Shown here: piece after piece, positions 36,304-44,041 of the stretch
Layout of the letters: every line of letters starts with the position of its first letter
Numbering within the stretch: position 1 is the stretch's first letter
Assembly (NCBI GenBank): GCA_964423575.1
Contig: CAYRFF010000004.1
Span: 36,540-100,539 of the forward strand
Direction: 5' to 3'
DNA length: 64,000 nucleotides
Source: CAYRFF01 sp964423575
Lineage (GTDB): Bacteria > Bacteroidota > Bacteroidia > Chitinophagales > Saprospiraceae
The notes under the pieces: model-generated
Told to the model about the DNA's origin: nothing
Seen by the model: the letters and a program-made list of their open reading frames with translations, nothing else
Database searches by the model: none
Position numbers and translations under genes: made by a program

Positions 36304-37029
36304 ATGAGCAGTATCGCAGAAAACATCAAGACTATTCAAGCACGGATAAACGGAGCATGCGAGTCAAGTGGTCGGAATCCCGATGAAGTCAGGCTTTTAT
36401 TGGCAACCAAGACTGTTGAACCTGAGCGGATTATTCAAGCATTTGAGCAAGGATGCAACTTGATTGCAGAGAATAAAATCCAGGAAACGCGGGAAAAATA
36501 TGAAGCACTGGAGTCATATCCGCATGAGAACCATTTTATCGGCCATCTGCAATCCAATAAGGTAAAGTATCTCATTGAAAATGATATAAAATGTCTGCAT
36601 TCACTGGATAGGAAACGTCTGGCAGACAGGTTGCAAAATCGGCTGGAACACGAGGATAAACATATCGATGTGCTGATTCAAGTGAATACTTCCGGCGAGA
36701 AAAGTAAATTTGGAATCGCACCGGAAAAAACACTGGAATTCACGCAGTATGTTGCCGGACTTGACCGTATTCACGTCAAAGGGCTGATGACAATCGGTCT
36801 ATTCAGCGCAGAAAAAGAAAAGGTCGTTCCTTGCTTCCAACTTTTGCGGAAGCTGAGGGATGATATCCGCGACGCTAACATAGCCGGAGTTGAAATGCAG
36901 GAGCTGTCAATGGGTATGAGTCACGACCTCGAGTGGGCAATTGCCGAAGGTGCTACTATTGTACGAGTGGGAACTGCTGTATTTGGGAAGCGGCCTTATC
37001 CCGACAGTTATTATTGGAATGAAAAATAG
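36304..37029 (+). CDS. yggS: YggS family PLP-binding homeostasis protein
   Basis: 241 residues, normal length. PLP-binding Lys36 in LLLATKTVEP; HFIGHLQSNKVKYL, VLIQVNTSGEKSKFG and ELSMGMSHDLEWAI are family signatures, the last forming the phosphate site. It has no known catalytic reaction; it buffers pyridoxal phosphate. A GGGAGG ribosome-binding site lies about 15 bp before the ATG, unusual in this AT-rich Bacteroidota background. The thioesterase gene follows by 43 bp. Confidence 0.95.
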   Translation: MSSIAENIKTIQARINGACESSGRNPDEVRLLLATKTVEPERIIQAFEQGCNLIAENKIQETREKYEALESYPHENHFIGHLQSNKVKYLIENDIKCLHSLDRKRLADRLQNRLEHEDKHIDVLIQVNTSGEKSKFGIAPEKTLEFTQYVAGLDRIHVKGLMTIGLFSAEKEKVVPCFQLLRKLRDDIRDANIAGVEMQELSMGMSHDLEWAIAEGATIVRVGTAVFGKRPYPDSYYWNEK

Positions 37030-37072
37030 AACAGAAATTCTTTTATCTTAGCTTTGCGCAAAATATTGACCT

Positions 37073-37525
37073 ATGAAAGAAAAGAAACAATCGCTCCGGC
37101 AGAAAATGACGGATGAAGAGCTGCTGAAACTCAGTAAACAAATCAGTAAGAACACACTTATTGAAACTCTGGATATCAAATTTGTAGAAATCGGAGACGA
37201 TTTTATCGTAGCGAGTATGCCCGTCACACCCAAGGTTCATCAACCGGATGGCGTTCTCCACGGTGGTGCATCAGTAGCATTGGCAGAAACGATAGGAAGC
37301 ACTGCTGCTTTTTTATTCCATGAAGATGAGGATTATTTTATTCGCGGCATTGAAATCTCTGCCAATCACGTGAAGAGTATCCGCAGTGGTACTGTCGTCG
37401 CCAGAACAAAGTTTTTGCATAAAGGCCGTACTACTCAATTGCAAGATATCTATATCACAGATGAGGATGCCAATCTCATTTCGGTGGTGAGGTTAACGAC
37501 TATCGCCCTGCCGAAGAGAGGCTAA
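37073..37525 (+). CDS. Hotdog-fold thioesterase, PaaI/MenI type
   Basis: 150 residues. HQPDGVLHGGASVALAETIGS is the hotdog helix with the His-Gly-Gly and catalytic Glu of PaaI-type acyl-CoA thioesterases; GIEISANHVKSIRSGTVVA follows. Likely substrates include 1,4-dihydroxy-2-naphthoyl-CoA in menaquinone synthesis or aromatic acyl-CoA, but sequence alone does not choose. A TAGCTTTG box at 37049-37056 could be a -7 element of its own promoter, although I see no -33 TTG. Confidence 0.85.
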   Translation: MKEKKQSLRQKMTDEELLKLSKQISKNTLIETLDIKFVEIGDDFIVASMPVTPKVHQPDGVLHGGASVALAETIGSTAAFLFHEDEDYFIRGIEISANHVKSIRSGTVVARTKFLHKGRTTQLQDIYITDEDANLISVVRLTTIALPKRG

Positions 37526-37603
37526 GACTCAGGTTGTCCTTCGATAAACTCAGGAACCAAGGTTGAGAACAGGAGTACACAGTAGATTCAACTATCGCGA
37601 TAG

Positions 37604-37797
37604 AACGCAGATGATACTTCGTACCGCAAATTTACACGGATTTAACTCGTGACGCTCCGCACTTCTCTGCGATATCGAATAAATAGCACCGTAGGTGTGA
37701 CACTCTGCGTTTATTTGCGATAACTGCGGGAATTAAACTAAGCAGTAATTGAACGCAGATACCACAGATTTTCACTCATTTAATTAGTACACTACAT
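37604..37797. repeat. Long degenerate intergenic repeat, copy A5
   Basis: GCGATAGAACGCAGATGATA, CTTCGTACCGCAAATTTACA, CGGATTTAACTCGTGAC, CTCTGCGTTTATTTGCGATA, CTGCGGGAATTAAACTAAGC, AGTAATTGAACGCAGATACC, ACAGATTTTCACTCATTTAA. It fills most of the 481-bp spacer before the SDR gene; 37800-38006 is plain AT-rich sequence. Confidence 0.72.
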
Positions 37798-38006
37798 ACT
37801 TATAGTTCCTTCACAGGCAATCCCCTTACCTATCGTTAACATCTCAGTAACAAACTTTTAGCTCTTATTTCTATTAGTTTTATAGCAGGGCAAAAAACAT
37901 TTAAATCTCAACGAACTTCTTTTCCTGCAATTATTGAGATTTATAACAAAATGATCTTTTATGGTATAAAATCTACAATTTTTTCACTTTTAAAACTTTT
38001 AGAATT

Positions 38007-38768
38007 ATGAGTAATTTCAAAGATAAAGTTGTTTTAATAACCGGTGGTTCAGGAGCTATTGGTTCAACTACTGCAAAAAAGTTTTTAGACAAAGGAGCGA
38101 AAGTCGTTCTTGTAGATATCAATGCAGATACCCTGAAAAAGACTTCAGAAGAACTTAACAGTTCCTATCTCGCCTATATTACAGCTGATGTAACTAAGTC
38201 AGCAGATGTTAAGAAATATGTGGATTTCACGGTAGATAAATTTGGGAAAATTGACGTTTTCTTCAATAATGCCGGAATCGAAGGAATTGTAAAACCAATT
38301 ACCGAATATCCGGAAGAGGATTTTGATAAGTTGATGGATATCAACGTGAAAGGTGTCTGGCTTGGAATGAAATATGTCTTACCACAGATGAATGACGGTG
38401 GAAAGATTATTAACACTTCTTCTGTAGCCGGTCTTATGGGTACGGAAAATATGACCGCTTATGTTACAAGTAAGCATGCGGTTATCGGAATGACCAAATC
38501 AGTAGCGCTTGAGGTTGCGCCACGTGGAATTCAGGTAAATACTATACACCCGGCTCCGGTAGATAACAGAATGATGCGCTCTCTGGAAGATTCATTTGCT
38601 CCGGGACAAGGTGCGGCAGTTAAAGAGCAATTTGTACAGATGATTCCGATGAAGCGATATGCCAACAACGATGATATTGCCAATGGTGTTCTTATGCTGG
38701 CATCTGCAGAAAACACCTTCATGACCGGAAGCAAATTGATAGTGGATGGTGGAATGACAATGCATTAA
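38007..38768 (+). CDS. Short-chain dehydrogenase/reductase
   Basis: 253 residues, classical SDR. GGSGAIG (13-19) binds the cofactor, Asp37 in VLVDIN favours NAD(H), NNAG is at 87-90, and the catalytic Ser138/139, Tyr152 and Lys156 are present (NTSSVAG, AYVTSKHAV). KLIVDGGMTMH ends the protein. Stand-alone gene with its own terminator. Substrate undetermined; similar to sugar or secondary-alcohol dehydrogenases. Confidence 0.9.
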   Translation: MSNFKDKVVLITGGSGAIGSTTAKKFLDKGAKVVLVDINADTLKKTSEELNSSYLAYITADVTKSADVKKYVDFTVDKFGKIDVFFNNAGIEGIVKPITEYPEEDFDKLMDINVKGVWLGMKYVLPQMNDGGKIINTSSVAGLMGTENMTAYVTSKHAVIGMTKSVALEVAPRGIQVNTIHPAPVDNRMMRSLEDSFAPGQGAAVKEQFVQMIPMKRYANNDDIANGVLMLASAENTFMTGSKLIVDGGMTMH

Positions 38769-38799
38769 TCCACATCAAGTAAGCAGTGAATTAAGGAAA

Positions 38800-38835
38800 A
38801 AGGGTAGTTATCAAAAGTAACTACCCTTATTTTTT
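38800..38835 (+). terminator. Rho-independent terminator of the SDR gene
   Basis: Perfect 11-bp stem AAGGGTAGTTA / TAACTACCCTT with a 7-nt loop, followed by TTATTTTTT. Confidence 0.92.
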
Positions 38836-38861
38836 GGCTTGTCATTTTTAAATCACTAAAA

Positions 38862-39057
38862 GGAGCTAAGATTCGTAAAGTAAAGCCGTTCACCTGAAAA
38901 GAATGTAAAATTCTGCGCTTATCCGCGATTTCTGTGGGAATTTATAAAAGAGATTATAGAACGCAGATGACGCTGATACCTCGTACCGCTGATTTACACA
39001 GATTAATCAGTGAAAATTCGTGTTGCTACAAGCATCTATTTTATTCGTGTTCTAAAT
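38862..39057. repeat. Long degenerate intergenic repeat, copy A6
   Basis: AGGAGCTAAGATTCGTAAAG, TTCTGCGCTTATCCGCGATT, TCTGTGGGAATTTATAAAA, ATAGAACGCAGATGACGCTG, CTCGTACCGCTGATTTACAC, AGATTAATCAGTG. Same block order as the other copies. Confidence 0.7.
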
Positions 39058-39059
39058 AA

Positions 39060-39245
39060 ATCATATGTCACGCCTTTACGACTTCACTCCTTTGCAGCTA
39101 CACAATAGATTTATAGATATAATATAGGTATTTCATGAGTACAGGCTTCACAATCCGTTCTTTCTTCTCATCTACGACTCAAAGAAATTCATAGGCTTAT
39201 GAATCCTTCTTTTCTGCAACTTTACGACTCAACAACTTCGCAACT
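39060..39245. repeat. Pyrimidine/adenine-rich CAACTTnACGACTC words before the MFS gene end
   Basis: Near-tandem words CGCCTTTACGACTTCACTCC, CTACGACTCAAAGAAATTC, GCAACTTTACGACTCAACAA and CTTCGCAACTTCACGATG. A related stretch (ACAACTATACAACTCCACGA) lies at 59100. No ORF. Confidence 0.45.
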
Positions 39246-40469
39246 TCACGATGATTTCATCTCTATCCTCGGTAAAAATGCCGCAAACAGTCCCAGCAGC
39301 GGCAAGTAGGAACTCACCTGAAACATAAAATTAATACTCGTCTTATCTGCCAGCAATCCCAGTACCCCGGAACCGATAGCCCCCAGTCCGAATGCAAAAC
39401 CAAAAAACATACCCGATATCATTCCCAGTTTCCCAGGCATCAACTCCTGTCCGTAAACGATAATTGCCGGAAATGCAGAAGCTAATACAGCACCTGCAAT
39501 TGAAATAAGAACCAATGTCCAAGTGAGATTTGCAAAGGGAACCAGTAGTGCGAAAGGCGCCGCACCAAGTATTGAAAACCAGATAACCGTTTTCCTACCG
39601 TATCTGTCACCGAGCGGACCACCGGCAATCGTTCCGGCAGCTACTGCAAAGAGAAACAGAAACAAGTGAAACTGAGACGCCTGCACCGACACATCAAATC
39701 TGTCAATCATGTAGAATGTAAGATAATTCTTTAAAGCAGCCATATAAAAGAACTTGGAGAACATAAGAATCATCAGTATCAGCAAAGCCATATATACCTG
39801 ACGCTGAGGTAAAGTACGGATATTCTCCATTCCCAGGTCCTTGGTATTATTCTTCGTACGTCCATGTACTTTATACCATTTCCCTACTCGATAAAGGATA
39901 ATAATTGCCGCCAATGCAAGGAAAGAAAAACTGACTATATAATTCTGTCCAAAAGGCACAACTATTGCTGCAGCCAGCAAAGGCCCGATTGCCGTACCAG
40001 CATTACCACCGACCTGAAACAAGGACTGCGCAAGTCCCGGTTGTCCACCGGAAGCATAACGCGCCATCCGTGAAGATTCAGGATGAAATACTGAAGATCC
40101 CACTCCTACAAGCGATACAGAAAACAGAACTGCGGTAAAACTGGGCGAGAACGCAAGGCTCAACAAACCGAGCAAAGTAAAGCCCATTCCTATCGCAAGT
40201 GAGAAAGGTTGTGGCTTCTTATCGGTATAAAATCCCACGACGGGCTGTAATAAGGAAGCAACCAATTGATACACCAAGGTAATAATCCCGATCTGAGTAA
40301 AATTCAGATCAAAGTCCGTTTTTAACAACGGATAAATAGCAGGAATAATCATCTGAATCGCATCATTCAGAAAATGCGCAATACTGAGCGATATCAATAT
40401 TGAATATACCGGACCACGCGATTTCTCCGATTGCCAATTAATATTTTCTTTCAGCGATTTTAAATTCAT
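39246..40469 (-). CDS. MFS transporter, fosmidomycin-resistance (Fsr)-like
   Basis: 407 residues with 12 predicted helices. The Fsr signature is clear: FHPESSRMARYASGG and SLFQVGGNAGTAIGPLL, with SIAHFLNDAIQMIIPAIYP in helix 1. DRYGRKTV is the conserved loop between helices 8 and 9 (usually loop 2-3 in MFS). Family members export fosmidomycin and some other compounds by proton antiport; the natural substrate is not known. Single gene, divergent from the S9 peptidase with 111 bp between. Confidence 0.87.
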   Translation of the reverse strand: MNLKSLKENINWQSEKSRGPVYSILISLSIAHFLNDAIQMIIPAIYPLLKTDFDLNFTQIGIITLVYQLVASLLQPVVGFYTDKKPQPFSLAIGMGFTLLGLLSLAFSPSFTAVLFSVSLVGVGSSVFHPESSRMARYASGGQPGLAQSLFQVGGNAGTAIGPLLAAAIVVPFGQNYIVSFSFLALAAIIILYRVGKWYKVHGRTKNNTKDLGMENIRTLPQRQVYMALLILMILMFSKFFYMAALKNYLTFYMIDRFDVSVQASQFHLFLFLFAVAAGTIAGGPLGDRYGRKTVIWFSILGAAPFALLVPFANLTWTLVLISIAGAVLASAFPAIIVYGQELMPGKLGMISGMFFGFAFGLGAIGSGVLGLLADKTSINFMFQVSSYLPLLGLFAAFLPRIEMKSS

Positions 40470-40580
40470 TTGCGCTAATCTACAGGAAAGTCTCCCAATC
40501 CTTCACCACTATCTTACATATTTTGCTGAAAACAGTTTAGTTTAGCAGAACATTTACATGAAAAGTACAATTCAATCAAT

Positions 40581-42737
40581 ATGAAAAAATATACGCTCGC
40601 ACTTCTTATTTCCATCATCGGAATCTCTGTTTTTGCTCAAGGCAAATTATACACTCTGCAAGATGCCGTCACCGGTTTATACAGCAATCTTGCTATTAAA
40701 AATATCAATCAATTATCCTGGATTCCGGGAGAAGATGCTTATGCATACGCGGATGAAACATATAAAGCTGTGCTCAGAGTCGAGCTTCCATCAATGAAAG
40801 AAGACACAATCTTTACTTTTGAGACAATCAATAATTCATCTTTCCCCGATAAAGATTTAGGCAGGTTACCACAGATAAACTGGATTGACGGAGAAACGAT
40901 ATACTTCAGAAACAAGAATGACTATTATATTGGAAGTTTGGATGATAAAAAGTGGACATTCAATCCTTGGATTACTCTTCCGGACGGAGCGGCTGATATT
41001 AATATCGAGAAAACAAGTCGTCATATAGCATATACGATTAAGAATAACCTTTATTTAATTGCCCCTAGTAATAAGACACATGCAGTAACTAAAGACGAGG
41101 ATCCAAATATCGTGAATGGCCAGGTGGTTTCCCGTTATGAAATCGGTATTGATAAAGGTACTTTCTTCTCGCCTTCCGGCAAATATCTTGCATTTTATCG
41201 TAAAGACGAATCCAAGGTCACCGACTATCCAGTCATTCAATGGGATGTTACTCCTGCCAAGAATGTCAATGAAAAATATCCTATGGCCGGTGCCGACAGC
41301 GAAGAAGTATGGCTAGGAGTTTTCAATACGGAAACTAGAGAGACTGTATATATAGATACAGGAAGAGATACAGATCATTACCTGACAAATATTACCTGGG
41401 CACCGGACGAAAAACATATCTATATCGGGATTGTCACACGAGATCAAAAGCACTTAACCTTGAATAAATACAATGCTTCAACCGGAAAACTTGTAAAAAC
41501 TCTCTTCGAAGAAAAAGACGATAAATATGTACATCCGGTACATCCATTGTATTTTATTCCCGATAATGAAAACGAATTTATCTGGTGGACGGAAAGAGAT
41601 GGCTTTTATCACCTGTACAGATATAATACAGACGGTAAACTACTGAATCAAGTCACGTCCGGAGAATGGCTTGTAAATGAAATCAACGGCTGGAACACAG
41701 CCACTAAGGAAATCATTATTTCTACGACTATGATCTCTCCATTGAATAGGAATATATTTGCTGTAAACTGGGAAACCGGAGCAATGCGACGATTGGACAA
41801 GGAAGAAGGAGTGCATTCTGTAATGGTAAACAGTAATGGAACATATATCATTGACCGCTACTCCAATTATTCCAGACCTCGTGTCATACAAGTTACTTCA
41901 ACAGATGGAAAATGGAGTAAAACTCTACTGGAAGCAGAGAGCACGCTCACGGATTACGCACAACCTGAAGTAAGACACTTTGCTATCACAGCAGATGATG
42001 ATAAAACCGCTCTATATTCCAAGTTAATCCTTCCTCCGGATTTTGACGCAAGTCAGAAATATCCGGTAATCGTTTACCTCTATAATGGGCCGGGAGTTCA
42101 ATTGCTCCGCAACAGTTTTCCCGAGAGTGGAAATCTCTGGTATGATTATATGGCGCAGCGCGGGTACATCGTATTTACGATGGATGGGCGCGGTAGTTCC
42201 AACCGCGGAAAGGAATTTGAGCAGGTGGTGCATCGCAACCTAGGAGCTGTAGAAATGAAAGACCAATTACGTGGTGTGGAATTCCTGAAAGCTCTCCCCT
42301 ATGTAGATAGCGAGCGAATAGGCGTTCACGGCTGGAGTTATGGTGGTTTTATGACCCTTTCCCTTATGCTGAATCATCCGGACGTATATGCAGCAGGAGT
42401 TGCCGGCGGGCCGGTTGTCGACTGGAATATGTACGAGATTATGTACACGGAACGCTACATGGATAGCCCGCAGGAAAATCCGGAAGGTTATAAAAACACT
42501 AGTGTGTTGAATAAAGTGTCAAATCTTAAAGGAGATCTGTTGGTAATACACGGTGCATTGGATGCTACAGTCGTACTTCAGCATTCCATGAAGTTCCTCC
42601 GCGAATGTGTGAAAAACGGTGTTCAGATAGATTACTTCACATACCCGGCGCATCCACATAATGTCCGTGGAAAAGACAGGATACACCTAATGCAGAAGGT
42701 AACGGATTACTTTGATGCAAAACTTGGCAACCATTAA
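40581..42737 (+). CDS. Secreted S9B dipeptidyl-peptidase IV-like serine peptidase
   Basis: 718 residues, signal peptide MKKYTLALLISIIGISVFAQ. The N-terminal beta-propeller (about 30-480) contains the RYEIGIDKG..FSPSGKYLAFYRKDES segment that in DPP IV carries the glutamates holding the substrate N-terminus. The alpha/beta-hydrolase domain has Ser586 in GWSYGG, Asp661 in HGALDATV and His693 in PAHPHNV. Removes N-terminal dipeptides, often Xaa-Pro, in the periplasm. With PepD and the M49-like enzyme it suits peptide scavenging. Confidence 0.93.
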   Translation: MKKYTLALLISIIGISVFAQGKLYTLQDAVTGLYSNLAIKNINQLSWIPGEDAYAYADETYKAVLRVELPSMKEDTIFTFETINNSSFPDKDLGRLPQINWIDGETIYFRNKNDYYIGSLDDKKWTFNPWITLPDGAADINIEKTSRHIAYTIKNNLYLIAPSNKTHAVTKDEDPNIVNGQVVSRYEIGIDKGTFFSPSGKYLAFYRKDESKVTDYPVIQWDVTPAKNVNEKYPMAGADSEEVWLGVFNTETRETVYIDTGRDTDHYLTNITWAPDEKHIYIGIVTRDQKHLTLNKYNASTGKLVKTLFEEKDDKYVHPVHPLYFIPDNENEFIWWTERDGFYHLYRYNTDGKLLNQVTSGEWLVNEINGWNTATKEIIISTTMISPLNRNIFAVNWETGAMRRLDKEEGVHSVMVNSNGTYIIDRYSNYSRPRVIQVTSTDGKWSKTLLEAESTLTDYAQPEVRHFAITADDDKTALYSKLILPPDFDASQKYPVIVYLYNGPGVQLLRNSFPESGNLWYDYMAQRGYIVFTMDGRGSSNRGKEFEQVVHRNLGAVEMKDQLRGVEFLKALPYVDSERIGVHGWSYGGFMTLSLMLNHPDVYAAGVAGGPVVDWNMYEIMYTERYMDSPQENPEGYKNTSVLNKVSNLKGDLLVIHGALDATVVLQHSMKFLRECVKNGVQIDYFTYPAHPHNVRGKDRIHLMQKVTDYFDAKLGNH

Positions 42738-42760
42738 TATAGAATTGCCTGTTATAACCT

Positions 42761-42793
42761 AGATTTGCCAACTTTTGGAAAGTTGGCAAATCT
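42761..42793. repeat. 15-bp perfect hairpin (AGATTTGCCAACTTT)
   Basis: Left arm 42761-42775, loop TGG, right arm AAAGTTGGCAAATCT. Located between the S9 peptidase stop and the first DsrE-like gene, 15 bp before its ATG. No T run follows, so it is REP-like or an mRNA stabiliser rather than a clear terminator. Confidence 0.75.
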
Positions 42794-42808
42794 GTAAACC
42801 CAAATAAA

Positions 42809-43252
42809 ATGAACTACAAACTAAATTTAAGCTTACTTTTATCCATATTATTTCTATCCACTTCATCCCTACTTTATGGACAAACTGAAATTACCGTCAA
42901 CAAGATCGCTTATGAAGGTCATTCAGACAAATTTGCAATCATGATTTCTCAACCGAGACATATCAAGACAGCAATTGCCACCGCTGAAGCAATGGACATT
43001 GAAAAACACAACTATTCATTTGAAGTCCTTATGTCCGGCCCCCTCGCTAAAGAAATTGCTATCAACCCAGATTTCAAGAAGTATATCGATATTAGCGAGG
43101 AAATGGGAATTGATTTATCCGTCTGTGCGATTGCGCTTGGACGCCAAGGCGTCGATGAAGCGGAGGTCGATGAACGTATTCTTATCACGCCCAATGTTTG
43201 GATTCGGGTATTTGAATTGAAGGATAAAGGATATAATGTAATTACCAATTAA
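42809..43252 (+). CDS. Secreted DsrE-like protein, paralogue 1
   Basis: 147 residues with a signal peptide ending LLYGQ. The mature part follows the DsrE/YchN fold pattern: a first strand (KFAIMISQ), a helix (HIKTAIATAEAM), a second strand ending in SGPLA, a helix, then IDLSVCAIALGRQG with Cys106 and a final Ile-rich segment. DsrE-family proteins relay persulfides through such a cysteine in the cytoplasm, so export is unusual. It is the most divergent of three paralogues here (others at 47115 and 47884). Function unknown. Confidence 0.72.
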   Translation: MNYKLNLSLLLSILFLSTSSLLYGQTEITVNKIAYEGHSDKFAIMISQPRHIKTAIATAEAMDIEKHNYSFEVLMSGPLAKEIAINPDFKKYIDISEEMGIDLSVCAIALGRQGVDEAEVDERILITPNVWIRVFELKDKGYNVITN

Positions 43253-43294
43253 CTAAGTTTTGCTAACTTGCAGCCAAGATTTTCACATGGTACT

Positions 43295-43329
43295 CGTGGT
43301 TCGAAATTCTCCCACGTTAAAAAACTAGG
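43295..43329 (+). promoter_or_regulatory. Class I preQ1 riboswitch (translational type) upstream of yhhQ
   Basis: P1 stem CGTGG (43295-43299) / CCACG (43312-43316) encloses a 12-nt loop TTCGAAATTCTC and is followed by the A-rich tail TTAAAAAACTAGG (43317-43329). Stem length, loop length and the AAAAAACTA tail match the preQ1-I consensus, including the UUC after the stem. The tail contains AGG 8 nt before the ATG at 43338, so ligand docking of the tail should hide the ribosome-binding site. The downstream gene is a queuosine-precursor transporter, which fits. Confidence 0.88.
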
Positions 43330-43337
43330 ACGCCATT

Positions 43338-43979
43338 ATGCTTTCAAAAAAGAATCAACGACTTGCGTTACTGCTTGCGAGCTTTCATGTCTTCATACTT
43401 GCAGTAAGTAACTACACGGTACAATTCCCGGTTTCTATCTTCGGATTAAAGACAACCTGGGGAGCCTTTACCTTTCCTTTTATATTTCTTGCTACAGATC
43501 TTACTGTACGGGTATTCGGAGCGAAACTCGGTAGAAGGATTATCTTCTACGCGATGTTGCCCGGATTGCTAGTCTCATATATAGTAACCGTGGGTTTCCG
43601 AGGCGGAACATGGATGGGAATTGACTCCCTGTTCATCTTTAATTTATTTGTAGCCAGGATTGTCATAGGAAGTTTTTCTGCCTATGTCATCGGACAGCTT
43701 ATGGATGTCTTTGTTTTCAATAAATTACGTCAGCGGAAAGAATGGTGGAAAGCACCATTTGCATCAGCTATCTTTGGGAATCTGGTTGATACTTATGCAT
43801 TCTTTATTATTGCCTTCTACAAGACGAGTGATGCTTATCTGGCCAATAACCTGTGGGAAATCGCAACGGTAGATTACTTTTTCAAAATGGCAGTAAGTAC
43901 TATCTTATTCCTGCCACTATATAAGATAATCCTGGATAGGATTATGAAGTATTTCAAGATTACGCAGTTTAAGGCGTAA
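43338..43979 (+). CDS. yhhQ: Queuosine precursor transporter, YhhQ/VUT family
   Basis: 213 residues, about six helices. SNYTVQFPVSIFGLKTTWGAF, FPFIFLATDLTVRVFGAKLGR and IFGNLVDTYAFFIIAFY are family blocks. YhhQ imports queuine precursors (preQ0/preQ1), which become the wobble base queuosine in GUN tRNAs. Placed directly behind a class I preQ1 riboswitch, so uptake should drop when preQ1 is plentiful. Single gene, convergent with the UPF0182 gene. Confidence 0.93.
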   Translation: MLSKKNQRLALLLASFHVFILAVSNYTVQFPVSIFGLKTTWGAFTFPFIFLATDLTVRVFGAKLGRRIIFYAMLPGLLVSYIVTVGFRGGTWMGIDSLFIFNLFVARIVIGSFSAYVIGQLMDVFVFNKLRQRKEWWKAPFASAIFGNLVDTYAFFIIAFYKTSDAYLANNLWEIATVDYFFKMAVSTILFLPLYKIILDRIMKYFKITQFKA

Positions 43980-44006
43980 ACAACATTTGCGGAAGCTTAC
44001 ATATAT

Positions 44007-44033
44007 AAATAAACCCCGGAGAAATCTCCGAGG
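44007..44033 (-). terminator. Terminator of the UPF0182 gene
   Basis: On the minus strand CCTCGGAGA and TCTCCGGGG pair (one wobble) and are followed by TTTATTT. Lies 9 bp after the stop at 44042. The plus side has no T run, so it acts mainly leftward. Confidence 0.75.
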
Positions 44034-44041
44034 CAAAAGAT

